Notes: generated by a model from the letters alone, not told the origin. A stretch of DNA of 13,163 bases from Duncaniella sp. (GCA_022511285.1 JAFLRW010000012.1:6649-19811), one strand, 5' to 3'; shown: positions 1 to 7,636, numbered from the stretch's first letter. Numbers and translations: made by a program.

Positions 1-864
1 GTAGGAAGCCTCGCCCTGTCCGGCATAGAAGATGAAGACATTGTCGACATATCCGTCGCCATCGCGGTCATACTGCGAGAAGTCGACCTCGGCGTCGAGC
101 TGCTCAATGGCCTCTACCACCATCATGCCGGGGTTTTGGTCGTTGCCGGACCAATCGTTGCCGCCATAATATGAGCGGTTGTTGGCCAAAGTGACAGGGC
201 CATAGACATCAAACTCAGGGTCGAACTGCCCCATAGAAGCCTCGCGGTAGAAGTCGACGGCCGAGCCTGTGCCGCCGTTTTCGCTGAACCCCTCGAGATT
301 GAGCATGTTGTTGAAATAATCGTAGGGGTTGGAGATGGTCATCTTAATATCCTGATACTCCACAAGGATAACGAGACCTTTCTGTTTCCCCATGACGGGG
401 AAATGAGTGCCGGGGAAAAGGCCGGGACCGCGCATTGCGGCAGAGGAGGCCGCGGGAGCAAAGGCCGGGGCCGTGCATCGGGCAGTCTGTGCCATACGCG
501 ATTGGCGCGCCTCGGCGGCGGTCTGCATCAGGGAATTCACCCTCTGCATGTCCACACCTGACAGGAATGCCGCTGCCTCGGCCGAACGGGCCGCCACCGG
601 GGTCACTTTGATGTCGGATTTCACTGTCCGGCCCGACGCATCAACGTCAGCATAATAAAAGAACCCGGCATCTTCGACTATGTAATAGCCGTCCTCGCTC
701 AGAAAATAGTGGTGAAACTCATCGCCCAGGAGGCGCACATTGATTTCAGAGCCGTCGGGCTGTGTGCGTGTAAGCAAACCGGGCTTGGCCGGAACGGCAT
801 AAGCCGCCAATCCGGCAGATATTAAAATGAAAGCCGCAAAGGCCTTTTTCAGAGTAGAAAACAT
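1..864 (-). CDS. Secreted M6-family metalloprotease, N-terminal part (partial)
   Basis: The frame is open from an ATG at 864 to the window edge: 288 residues, with the C-terminus missing. Residues 1-23 form a signal peptide (KK, then a hydrophobic core, probable cleavage after AYA). Residues 25-90 resemble the M6 N-terminal region, with QPDGSEINVRLLGDE followed by a YFLSEDGYYIVED-like segment. Residues 155-288 begin the peptidase domain: KGLVILVEYQD (162-172), then VDFYREASMGQFDP (203-216), then DRDGDGYVDNVFIFYAGQGEA (266-286), which is a family hallmark and looks like a calcium-binding loop. The zinc motif HExxH should lie just beyond position 1, so activity cannot be judged. By family, this is an exported endopeptidase that digests extracellular protein, and in Bacteroidetes such proteins often carry C-terminal sorting domains. 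It has its own promoter and is separated from the operon to its right by a terminator. Residues 110-150 are an Ala-rich, low-complexity linker. Confidence 0.88.
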   Translation of the reverse strand, partial: MFSTLKKAFAAFILISAGLAAYAVPAKPGLLTRTQPDGSEINVRLLGDEFHHYFLSEDGYYIVEDAGFFYYADVDASGRTVKSDIKVTPVAARSAEAAAFLSGVDMQRVNSLMQTAAEARQSRMAQTARCTAPAFAPAASSAAMRGPGLFPGTHFPVMGKQKGLVILVEYQDIKMTISNPYDYFNNMLNLEGFSENGGTGSAVDFYREASMGQFDPEFDVYGPVTLANNRSYYGGNDWSGNDQNPGMMVVEAIEQLDAEVDFSQYDRDGDGYVDNVFIFYAGQGEASY

Positions 865-895
865 ATTGAAAAGCTCAAGAATGTATTTTGCACTG

Positions 896-926
896 CAAAA
901 TTATATTATTCAACATAATTATGCAA
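896..926 (-). promoter_or_regulatory. Bacteroidetes-type promoter of the M6 protease gene
   Basis: Read on the minus strand, TAATTTTG (903 to 896) matches the -7 consensus TAnnTTTG exactly. A TTG (926 to 924) lies 20 nt upstream, as expected for the -33 element. Transcription would start near 890, giving a leader of about 25 nt before the ATG at 864. This is a motif match only. Confidence 0.65.
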
Positions 927-969
927 CATTTTTGGGGATAAATGTTGACATTTTTCTATGGAAACATTT
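924..969. repeat. Cluster of ACATTT half-sites, operator candidate
   Basis: ACATTT occurs at 926-931, 948-953 and 964-969, and its complement AAATGT at 940-945. Two overlapping inverted repeats result: CAACATTT (924-931) with AAATGTTG (940-947) around an 8-nt spacer, and AAATGT-TG-ACATTT (940-953). The left copy overlaps the -33 element of the M6 promoter. This layout fits a binding site for a dimeric regulator. No regulator is identified, and the region is AT-rich, which raises the chance frequency. Confidence 0.4.
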
Positions 970-1010
970 GTTTCTGTAAATTTATGCCATTTGTGGAGGG
1001 TCTGTTTATT

Positions 1011-1049
1011 GCAAAAAGCACTCGCTTGGCGTGGGCGAGTGCTTTTTGC
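1011..1049 (-). terminator. Intrinsic terminator of the dxr-rseP-rlmI-M49 operon
   Basis: A 15-bp perfect inverted repeat has arms at 1011-1025 and 1035-1049 around a 9-nt loop. Its GC-rich core (GCACTCGC / GCGAGTGC) is flanked by A5 on one side and T5 on the other, so it can form a hairpin plus U-tract in either direction. It lies 18 bp past the stop codon of the M49 gene and ahead of the M6 promoter, so it separates the two transcription units. Confidence 0.85.
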
Positions 1050-1066
1050 TATCGGGTCTCTCGGAC

Positions 1067-3085
1067 TTACAGAGTGCGATATTCCTTGGAGTAGCGGAGC
1101 ACTTGCGGGAGATAGTCTTCGGTGTAGGAGACGGTGACATCGGTGATGTTGCCATCGGCATCGAAGACCGGAGTGTAGACAGGGTTGACAAAACCTTTGT
1201 AGGGGGCGATGTTGAGCTTGGAGTAGCGCTCGAGCACCTCTTTGTGGAGCTCGGGATCCACTTTCACGGCGTAATTCTCCACGAGAGCCTCGCCGGCGGC
1301 ATAGTCGCCCTCGCTCTTGATGCGCTGAATCTCGCCGAGCAGTTGGCCGAAGAGAGCGCGGAGCTTGGTGTAGTCATTGATTTTAACGAAAGTCTTGCCG
1401 TCGCGCTTGACGAGCTCAATGACATTGTCGGGCTCCCCTTTCTCAAACACCCATTTGGCAATCAGCTGGCGATTGCGCATATGAGCCTCCTCGATGTCGC
1501 AGCCGGGCTCGATGCGCATCAGCTGAGTCATCAGTCCGTTGAGCATAAATTTGTAGTATTCAGCTTTGTAAGCATCGGGATTGTCAAGCAGGCCGAGCTC
1601 AACGAGCTTTGGATCGGCAAGATAGTAGAGGGCAAAGAGGTCGGCGCGAGTCTCCTCAAGCGTAGAGCCGTGGGCGCGGAGGGCATCGGGGTCAACACCG
1701 GGGAGGAGTCGGCCTGAAGCGTGGCCGAGACACTCGTGGAGGTCGGTGTGGAGATTGTCGGTGATGAAGAGATACTTGTCGAGCAGGTCGATGGTCTCGG
1801 CATCAATTACAAACTCCTCGTTGAAGCCGTTGCCGTGAGAAGCCTGATCGTAGGCCTCGGTGATATTCTCGAGGGTGACCGATTTAGAGCCGTGGGCGGC
1901 GCGAATCCAGTTGGCGTTGGGGAGGTTGATGCCTATGGGGGTGGCGGGGTAGGAGTCGCCGGCCAGGATGGCGGCTGTAATCACCTTGGCGCTGACACCC
2001 TTCACCTCATCCTTGCGGAAGCGGGGGTCGACGGGGGAATTGTCCTCAAACCACTTGGCATTGCCTGCAATCACCTCGGTGCGGTGGCTTGCCTCAAGGT
2101 TTTTGAAGTTGACGATTGATTCGTAAGCACCGGTCATGCCGAGCGGGTCGCCGTAGCTTTCGATGAAGCCGTTGATGAAGTCGACACGCGAGTCGGTGTC
2201 CTCAACCCAAGCAATCGAATAGTCGTCAAACGTCTTGAGCGAGCCTGTGCGATAGTAGTCAATGAGTTTGGCTATAACGTCGCGCTGGCGGTCGTTCTCG
2301 GCATATTGCATCGCTTTAGAGAGATTGTCGATGATGCGCGAGATAGAAGCAGAGTATAGACCGTCCACCTTGTAGGTCTGCTCGACGATGCGGCCGTTCT
2401 CCTTGGCTATGCGAGTGTTGAGGCCCCACGACACAGGCGAGAGGTCGGTGGTGTCCTTCAGCCCGGCATAGTAAGCCTCCACCTCGGCCTGAGTGACTCC
2501 GGGAGCATAGAGATTGTTGGCCGAAGTGGCTATAAGGTCCTGACCCTGAGCTTGATTGACGCGCTTGGGCATCACTGTGGGGTCGAAGATGACGGGGAGA
2601 AGTTCGTCCAAATTGGCCGGGCGGAGCGAATCGGGCAGCGCTGCGGCGCGCTCCACCAAAAACTCCTGCGAGAATCGAGGCAGGAATTTGTCGGTGGAAT
2701 AGTGGTGATGGATGCCGTTGGCAAACTCTATCTGCTTGAGATAGAGCTCGAGCCCTTTGAAGTCGTCAGAGTCCTTCGGGCCGTCGTAGGCGGTGTAGAC
2801 GTTCTCGATGAGGTCGCGGATGGCAAGATTGTAGCGACCGTTCTGGTCCCAGAGCATATCGCGTCCGGCGATGGCAGCCTCAGAGAGATAGTAGATGAAA
2901 ATGCGCTGCTGCGGGGTGAGGTCCTCAAACCCGGGCACTTTGTAGCGCAGCACTTCGATGTCGGCAAAGCGGTCCACGGTGTAGTCAAAGTCGTTGTTAG
3001 CGGCGGTGTCCCCCTTGCTGCCACCGCAAGAAGCGGTGATCAGACCGGCGGCCCCGGCCGGGATGATAGATTTAAAAAGCGACAT
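1067..3085 (-). CDS. Dipeptidyl peptidase III (peptidase family M49), putative lipoprotein
   Basis: This 672-residue protein releases dipeptides from the N-terminus of short peptides. The zinc site is visible: HECLGH at residues 450-455 and EETRAD at 477-482. H450, H455 and E478 are the expected zinc ligands and E451 the catalytic base. The 28-residue spacing and the Cys inside the motif match the Bacteroides type of DPP III. The length is normal for bacterial members. The frame stays open to a GTG at 3133, but I chose the ATG at 3085. From there the protein begins with K5, a hydrophobic stretch and LITASCGGS, a lipobox-like site with the lipidated Cys at residue 20, followed by a Ser/Gly/Asp-rich tether. 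That implies an envelope location. The lipobox is imperfect (T-A-S-C). The gene is last in a four-gene run, 44 nt after the rlmI-type gene, and the terminator hairpin follows 18 nt past its stop. Confidence 0.93.
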   Translation of the reverse strand: MSLFKSIIPAGAAGLITASCGGSKGDTAANNDFDYTVDRFADIEVLRYKVPGFEDLTPQQRIFIYYLSEAAIAGRDMLWDQNGRYNLAIRDLIENVYTAYDGPKDSDDFKGLELYLKQIEFANGIHHHYSTDKFLPRFSQEFLVERAAALPDSLRPANLDELLPVIFDPTVMPKRVNQAQGQDLIATSANNLYAPGVTQAEVEAYYAGLKDTTDLSPVSWGLNTRIAKENGRIVEQTYKVDGLYSASISRIIDNLSKAMQYAENDRQRDVIAKLIDYYRTGSLKTFDDYSIAWVEDTDSRVDFINGFIESYGDPLGMTGAYESIVNFKNLEASHRTEVIAGNAKWFEDNSPVDPRFRKDEVKGVSAKVITAAILAGDSYPATPIGINLPNANWIRAAHGSKSVTLENITEAYDQASHGNGFNEEFVIDAETIDLLDKYLFITDNLHTDLHECLGHASGRLLPGVDPDALRAHGSTLEETRADLFALYYLADPKLVELGLLDNPDAYKAEYYKFMLNGLMTQLMRIEPGCDIEEAHMRNRQLIAKWVFEKGEPDNVIELVKRDGKTFVKINDYTKLRALFGQLLGEIQRIKSEGDYAAGEALVENYAVKVDPELHKEVLERYSKLNIAPYKGFVNPVYTPVFDADGNITDVTVSYTEDYLPQVLRYSKEYRTL

Positions 3086-3129
3086 AGTATGGTGAATGTT
3101 AATGTTGTTTAAAAAAGATGGTTGGCCCG

Positions 3130-4314
3130 TCACTCAATGTAGAGCACCAATCCTTTGAGGTATTCACCCTCGGGATGATAGATGTTGACGGGGTGGTCGG
3201 AAGGCTGTGTGAGCTGATGAAGGATGCGCACACGCCGGCCCGAGCGAGCCGCCGCCGTGAACACGGCCAGGCGGAACTGTTCGCGCGTCACGGCCTGAGA
3301 GCAGGAGAAAGTGAAGAGGATGCCTCCCGGGGCAATCTTGCGGAAAGCCGCCTCGTTGATGCGGCGATAGCCTATGAGGGCGTTTTTCAGCGCGCTGCGG
3401 TGTTTGGCAAAAGCCGGAGGGTCGAGGATGATGAGGTCATACGCCCCCTCGGGCATTTCGGCAAGATATTTGAAGGCATCGGTGGCAAAAGAGCGGTGGC
3501 GAGTGTCGCCGGGGAAGTTGAGCTCAATGTTTGCGTCGGTCAGAGTGACAGCCTTGGCCGAGGAGTCGACCGAGTGGACCTCGGCCGCACCGGCACGCAT
3601 GGCGTAGACAGAGAAGCCTCCGGTGTAGCAGAACATATTCAGCACCCTGGCGCCGCGGCTGTAGCGCTCCACGAGGGCGCGATTGTCGCGCTGGTCAACG
3701 AAAAATCCGGTCTTCTGCCCCTTTAGCCAGTCGATATTGAAACGGAGGCCGTTTTCGGTGGCTATGTTGGTGTGGTAGGCGCCAAGGATATAGTCGTTGA
3801 CAGGGTCGAGGCGAGCCTTGAAAGGGAGAGTGGTCTCGCTCTTGTAATAGACGTTTTTAATCCCCGCCTCCGGAAGGGCTGCGAGAGCAGAGGCAATGAT
3901 GTGGCGCGCATAGTGCATGCCGGGGCTATGAGCCTGAAGAACAGCCGTGTCGCCATATACGTCGACCACACAGCCCGGGAGGAAATCACCCTCGCCGTGG
4001 ACCAAACGATAGGTGCTGTTGTCTGAACGGATAAGCCCGAGCTTCACTCGCAGGGCAAAGGCAGAGGCCAGGCGGCGGGCATAAAAGTGGCCGTCGATAG
4101 CCTCGGCGGGGTCAGACGAGAGGATGCGCACGGCTATGGAGCCAACCTCGTAGTGCCCGCGCCCCAAAAAAGTGCCGTCAGAGGCATGGACTTCGATGGT
4201 GTCCCCCTCCTCAAGCCCATCGGGGAGGCGATGGATGGCTCCGGAGAACACCCAGGGGTGGAATCGCAGCAGCGAGTCCTCCTTGCCGTGTTTGAGAGTA
4301 ATGATTTTGTCCAT
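3130..4314 (-). CDS. rlmI: Class I SAM-dependent rRNA methyltransferase, RlmI type
   Basis: This 394-residue protein has the RlmI layout. An N-terminal PUA domain (about 1-75) includes the family signature HPWVFSGAI (19-27). A central domain carries GQKTGFFVDQRDNR (199-212). A Rossmann methyltransferase fold follows, with the SAM-binding motif VLNMFCYTGGFSVYA (224-238), ILDPPAFAK (296-304) and FSCS (336-339). The C-terminus SDHPVNIYHPEGEYLKG is typical. In E. coli RlmI makes 5-methylcytosine at position 1962 of 23S rRNA. The site is inferred here, because related paralogues share the fold. The ATG at 4314 puts the PUA domain in the expected register. The gene begins 31 nt after the rseP stop and its TGA lies 44 nt before the M49 start, so co-transcription is likely. 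Nothing appears truncated. Confidence 0.92.
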   Translation of the reverse strand: MDKIITLKHGKEDSLLRFHPWVFSGAIHRLPDGLEEGDTIEVHASDGTFLGRGHYEVGSIAVRILSSDPAEAIDGHFYARRLASAFALRVKLGLIRSDNSTYRLVHGEGDFLPGCVVDVYGDTAVLQAHSPGMHYARHIIASALAALPEAGIKNVYYKSETTLPFKARLDPVNDYILGAYHTNIATENGLRFNIDWLKGQKTGFFVDQRDNRALVERYSRGARVLNMFCYTGGFSVYAMRAGAAEVHSVDSSAKAVTLTDANIELNFPGDTRHRSFATDAFKYLAEMPEGAYDLIILDPPAFAKHRSALKNALIGYRRINEAAFRKIAPGGILFTFSCSQAVTREQFRLAVFTAAARSGRRVRILHQLTQPSDHPVNIYHPEGEYLKGLVLYIE

Positions 4315-4345
4315 TATATATAATAGGTGGTGACCCTATGAGCGG

Positions 4346-5779
4346 TCATTTGAAAAATGCACGGAAAATGTCGTTGCCGTTGGCATAGAGAAGGAGCATC
4401 AGCAGTATGGTCATACCCGCATACTGAGCTTTGACAAGCACCGAAAGGGGCACCTTTCGTCCGGTGACAACCTCCCAGAGGAGAAACATAATATGTCCAC
4501 CGTCGAGCGCCGGAATGGGTATGATGTTCATAAACGCAAGAGCAAGAGAAATGAAGGCTGTAATCTCCCAGAAGGTGAGCCAATTCCACTCCTCGGGAAA
4601 CATATTGCCGATTGCCCCGAAACCGCCCACCTGCTGCACCCCTTCTGAAGTGAAGACGTGTTTCATTGAGGAGATGTAGTTGGATAGGGTGGTGGTGCCG
4701 AGTTCCCAGCCTTTGGGAATAGAGCCGAGCAGACCGTAGTGGATGCGGACAATGTCGTAGACCTCAGTGATGGGGCGCAGCTGGAATCCGAGTTTGCCTC
4801 CGGTGGTGGGAGTGGCGTTAAGAGTGATGGTCTTTCCATCACGGAGTATAGTGACAGGCACTTCGCGCCCGGCCACGGCAAGGAGCGCCGGGGTGAGCTC
4901 GGTGAATGTCGGAGTGGCAATGGTGTCGACGGCCACAATGCGGTCGCCCTCTTTAAGCCCGGCCTTGGCGGCAGGCTCGCCGGGCACAAGGCGGTCAACC
5001 ACCACCGGGGTGCGGTAAGCCATAAATCCTTTCTGCTCATTGAGGCGGAAGATGAAGTCGGAGGGGATGGCAATGCTGACGGTGTCGCGCCCGTTGCGAA
5101 GCACTTTCACCTCCTTGGCCTCAATCATCTGCAGCATATAGTCAGAGTGGGCGGCATCGAGCTTGCGGCCGTCGGCCGTCAGGGGGATATCACCGTTGCG
5201 GAAGCCCACCTCCTGAGCCGCCGGAACGAAGTCAAAGCCCTCAGTGGCAGCCTCAAAGGGGATGTAAGCCTCCCCCCAGTGCCAGGCAATGCCGGAGTAG
5301 ATGACCACGGCAAGCAGGAAATTGAAGAGCACACCGCCGGCCATCACCAACAGCCGCTGCCAAGCCGGCTTGGTGCGAAACTCCCAGGGTTGCGGCTCGG
5401 CGGCAAGGTCGTCGGCGCTCTTGGTCTCGTCGACCATACCGTCAATATCGCAATATCCTCCGAGGGGCACCCAGCCTATTCCGTAGATGGTGTCGCGCCA
5501 CGAGGTCTTGCCGTCGGCTGGCGCCGGATGAGGCTTGCCCACCTTAAACGTGGCAAGGCATTTTTCCGCCTCATTCTCGCCGCCGTGGGCGCCTATCTTC
5601 ACCACCCCCTCGCGCGGATAGTATTTCACAAGCGAGAAATAGGGGTTGAAGAAGAGGTAGAAGCGGTTGACCTTGATGCCGAACAGCCGCGAGAAGAAAT
5701 AGTGGCCAAACTCGTGGATGATAATCAGAAGCCCGAGAGCTATGATGAATTGCAAGGTTTTTATGAGAAATGTTTCCAT
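4346..5779 (-). CDS. rseP: Site-2 intramembrane zinc protease RseP (M50)
   Basis: This 477-residue inner-membrane protease cuts substrates within the bilayer, such as anti-sigma factors already clipped outside and, in some species, leftover signal peptides. The first membrane segment (about 7-27) holds the zinc motif HEFGH (22-26). The third zinc ligand, Asp, lies in the PALDGG motif (423-428) of a later segment. Further membrane segments lie at about 142-163, 402-425 and 450-467. One clear PDZ domain (about 255-325) follows a weaker PDZ-like region (about 180-240), both expected in the periplasm. About 80 residues separate HEFGH from GWVPLGGY (102-109), more than in E. coli RseP, because of a hydrophilic insertion at about 55-95. 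The gene lies 22 nt after dxr, a pairing common in bacteria. Confidence 0.96.
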   Translation of the reverse strand: METFLIKTLQFIIALGLLIIIHEFGHYFFSRLFGIKVNRFYLFFNPYFSLVKYYPREGVVKIGAHGGENEAEKCLATFKVGKPHPAPADGKTSWRDTIYGIGWVPLGGYCDIDGMVDETKSADDLAAEPQPWEFRTKPAWQRLLVMAGGVLFNFLLAVVIYSGIAWHWGEAYIPFEAATEGFDFVPAAQEVGFRNGDIPLTADGRKLDAAHSDYMLQMIEAKEVKVLRNGRDTVSIAIPSDFIFRLNEQKGFMAYRTPVVVDRLVPGEPAAKAGLKEGDRIVAVDTIATPTFTELTPALLAVAGREVPVTILRDGKTITLNATPTTGGKLGFQLRPITEVYDIVRIHYGLLGSIPKGWELGTTTLSNYISSMKHVFTSEGVQQVGGFGAIGNMFPEEWNWLTFWEITAFISLALAFMNIIPIPALDGGHIMFLLWEVVTGRKVPLSVLVKAQYAGMTILLMLLLYANGNDIFRAFFK

Positions 5780-5801
5780 AGATGATGCTTGATTATGATT
5801 G

Positions 5802-6953
5802 TTAGCCTATGTGCCGGCTGAGCCGGTCGACGGTGGCGTGGTGGGTTGCTACATAGTCGTCGAGCGACGGGGATGAGATGTGTGGAATCTTCTCCAAGGC
5901 CTCTGTGATGGCGCTGTAAATGCCCGGGAATGAGATTTTTCCTTTCAGGAAAGCGGCCACGGCCACCTCGTTGGCGGCATTGATGATGCAGGCGGTATTC
6001 CCACCCTCGGTGAGCGCCCTGTGGGCAAGAGTGAGGCAGGGGAATTTCACCGGATCGGGCTTTTCGAAGGTCAGCGAGGCATAGTCGGAGAGCGATAGCG
6101 GCCGCTCGGCCGAGGGGAGGCGTGTGGCATCGCCCAAGGCGTAACGGATGGGCAGATGCATATCGGGAATGCCGAGCTGGGCTTTGACGGCACCGTCGAT
6201 AAATTCCACCATGGAGTGGACTATCGACTGTGGATGCACCACGGCCTCAATCTTGTCAGGTGCAATGCCAAAAAGCCATCGTGCCTCGATAATCTCAAAC
6301 GCCTTGTTGAGCATTGTGGCCGAATCTATGGTGATTTTGGCCCCCATTGACCATCGGGGATGCCGCAACGCTTGAGCGGCAGTGGCGAGGGCGGTTTGTT
6401 CGGGAGTCCAGGTGCGGAACGGCCCTCCGGAGGCTGTTATAATCAGTTTGGCCACTGTGGCGGGGTCTTCGCCGGCAAGACACTGATATATGGCGGAGTG
6501 TTCGGAATCCACCGGGATTACCTTGCTGGTCGACTCGGCCAGCAGGCGAGTCACCAACTCACCGGCCACCACGAGCGTCTCTTTGTTGGCCAGCGCTATC
6601 TCCTTGCCGGCGCGGATAGCTCTCACGGTGGGGAGCAGCCCGCTGTAGCCCACCGTGGCGGTCACAACGGTGTCGAAGTCGGGACGCTCCATGGCGTCGG
6701 CAATGGCACCTTCACCTGCGGCAGTCTCAATGCCAAGAGGCGAGAGGGCTTCGCACAGACGGAGATATTTGCTCTCGTCGGCTATCACTGCAAGCGCCGG
6801 GCGGTGGGCCCGAGCCTGCTCTATGAGCATATCGACATTGCCCCCGGCCACTAAGACCGTGGCGCGGAATCTGTCAGGAAACTGGGAGATAATGTCGAGA
6901 GTCTGAGTGCCGATGGAGCCGGTAGAGCCCAAAACGGCTATATTGTGAGGCAT
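5802..6953 (-). CDS. dxr: 1-deoxy-D-xylulose 5-phosphate reductoisomerase
   Basis: This cytoplasmic enzyme of the MEP isoprenoid pathway converts 1-deoxy-D-xylulose 5-phosphate to 2-C-methyl-D-erythritol 4-phosphate using NADPH and a divalent metal. At 383 residues it has the normal length. All key motifs are present: the NADPH-binding GSTGSIG (9-15), LANKETLVVAG (121-131), PVDSEHSA (147-154) with metal ligands D149 and E151, TASGGPFR (173-179), the substrate and flexible-loop region HPRWSMGAKITIDSATMLNK (198-217) followed by acidic residues E220 and E223, and NAANEVAVA (325-333). The ATG at 6953 gives the Rossmann strand directly. It is the first gene of the run dxr-rseP-rlmI-M49 and has a strong promoter match about 30 nt upstream. 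No damage is seen. Confidence 0.98.
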   Translation of the reverse strand: MPHNIAVLGSTGSIGTQTLDIISQFPDRFRATVLVAGGNVDMLIEQARAHRPALAVIADESKYLRLCEALSPLGIETAAGEGAIADAMERPDFDTVVTATVGYSGLLPTVRAIRAGKEIALANKETLVVAGELVTRLLAESTSKVIPVDSEHSAIYQCLAGEDPATVAKLIITASGGPFRTWTPEQTALATAAQALRHPRWSMGAKITIDSATMLNKAFEIIEARWLFGIAPDKIEAVVHPQSIVHSMVEFIDGAVKAQLGIPDMHLPIRYALGDATRLPSAERPLSLSDYASLTFEKPDPVKFPCLTLAHRALTEGGNTACIINAANEVAVAAFLKGKISFPGIYSAITEALEKIPHISSPSLDDYVATHHATVDRLSRHIG

Positions 6954-6982
6954 AAGGGTTGGTTTTCTGAGATTTCAAGCTA

Positions 6983-7013
6983 CAAAGTTACTAAATTTCC
7001 CCCAAACCTCAAA
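6983..7013 (-). promoter_or_regulatory. Promoter of the dxr-rseP-rlmI-M49 operon
   Basis: On the minus strand, TAACTTTG (6990 to 6983) is an exact match to TAnnTTTG. TTTG (7013 to 7010) sits upstream with a 19-nt spacer, matching the -33 element exactly. It is the best promoter match in the window. Transcription would start near 6978, leaving a leader of about 25 nt before dxr. The site lies beyond the stop of the neighbouring small gene (7039), so dxr does not need to be read from upstream. Confidence 0.75.
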
Positions 7014-7038
7014 CCACAGAGAAAGTGCTGCAATCATC

Positions 7039-7431
7039 TTACTCTCGAAATTTTATCGGCACCTGTTTTTTGGCGCTGTGGCGGCGGGGGCAGCGGGCGG
7101 TGGCCGACACATCCCTGATTGATACCACAGGCAGTTTTGGCGTCGATGCCACTACCGTCACTTCAGTCTTCTCAGCGCTCTTTACACCGGCCGTTTTTCT
7201 CTTGGCCGCAGCTGCGCGAGCGCGGGCCGAACGGGCCGCAGCGAGATCTATCTGCTCCTTGTAATAGCAGAACGCCTCCTTGCGCTGTATGTTTTGCGGA
7301 ATGCGCTCGGTGGAGAGGGTCATTGCATAGCGGTTGATGCACTGGATGATGTGGAGCGGCACTTGCTCTACGATGGCTTCCTGAAGTATACGCGCCAATG
7401 CGGCATTGGAGATAAGCGATAAAGTTTTCAT
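7039..7431 (-). CDS. Small basic protein of unknown function
   Basis: I do not recognise this 130-residue protein. Residues 1-60 look like a helical globular part (ISNAALARILQEAIVEQVPL, then a second helix). Residues 62-80 are an Ala/Arg/Lys-rich helix (AAARSARARAAAAKRK), and the rest is a probably disordered tail rich in Lys and Arg. I count 24 Lys/Arg against 10 Asp/Glu, so the protein is strongly positive and might bind nucleic acid or ribosomes, which is a guess from composition. There is no signal peptide. It is probably real: codon use looks like its neighbours, the ATG at 7431 has a TAnnTTTG element about 38 nt upstream, and it fills an otherwise empty gap. It diverges from the TPR gene and ends 85 nt before dxr. 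Some read-through into the dxr operon is possible, as no hairpin separates them. Confidence 0.6.
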   Translation of the reverse strand: MKTLSLISNAALARILQEAIVEQVPLHIIQCINRYAMTLSTERIPQNIQRKEAFCYYKEQIDLAAARSARARAAAAKRKTAGVKSAEKTEVTVVASTPKLPVVSIRDVSATARCPRRHSAKKQVPIKFRE

Positions 7432-7468
7432 AATGTATTGGGGTTAATGGTTTTAATGGATTGCTTGG

Positions 7469-7476
7469 CAAATTTA
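7469..7476 (-). promoter_or_regulatory. -7 promoter element of the small basic protein gene
   Basis: TAAATTTG (7476 to 7469) on the minus strand matches TAnnTTTG, within TTGTAAATTTGC. The nearest upstream TTTG is only 14 nt away, so the -33 element is weak or absent. A start near 7464 would give a leader of about 30 nt. The same 12 bases occur in the opposite orientation in front of the TPR gene. Confidence 0.45.
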
Positions 7477-7624
7477 CAACACGGGGTGGGCAAAATTCCT
7501 GCACATGCGATTTAAAAAATGTTAATCAACCCACTTGCCATTGTTTTTCAGTTGAGAAAATCCTGACAATTTATCCTCGAATCTGACATTAGCCTGCTCT
7601 TTTGGCATAGTTTTTGCTCAATTT

Positions 7625-7636
7625 ATTGTAAATTTG
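7625..7636 (+). promoter_or_regulatory. -7 promoter element abutting the TPR gene start
   Basis: TAAATTTG (7629-7636) matches TAnnTTTG and lies six bases before the ATG at 7643. Transcription would begin at or just before the start codon, giving an essentially leaderless mRNA. A TTTG at 7601-7604 is 24 nt upstream, slightly too far for a standard -33 element, so the match is partial. Confidence 0.45.

Noticed and set aside
1031..3112. Several plus-strand frames (1031-1717, 1721-2119, 2552-3112) opposite the M49 gene
   Set aside because: Fragmented, Val/Gly-rich shadows. The first starts inside the terminator hairpin. The minus-strand M49 gene has its zinc motifs intact.
3086..3133. GTG start extending the M49 protein by 16 residues
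   Set aside because: It overlaps the stop of the rlmI-type gene and would bury the lipoprotein-like signal that begins at the ATG at 3085.
4739..5785. Long open frame (348 codons) on the plus strand opposite rseP
   Set aside because: It is the antisense shadow of a well-supported gene with catalytic motifs. It has no promoter and its predicted protein is low-complexity and unlike any family.
7172..7504. 110-codon minus-strand frame overlapping the small basic gene
   Set aside because: It would start upstream of the -7 element at 7469-7476 and within the untranscribed region. The overlapping 130-codon frame has better codon use and promoter placement.
7441..7633. Possible small RNA or riboswitch in the divergent intergenic region
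   Set aside because: Only short 5-bp pairings are visible (for example TTTTC/GAAAA), with no recognisable riboswitch core. Promoters explain the region adequately.
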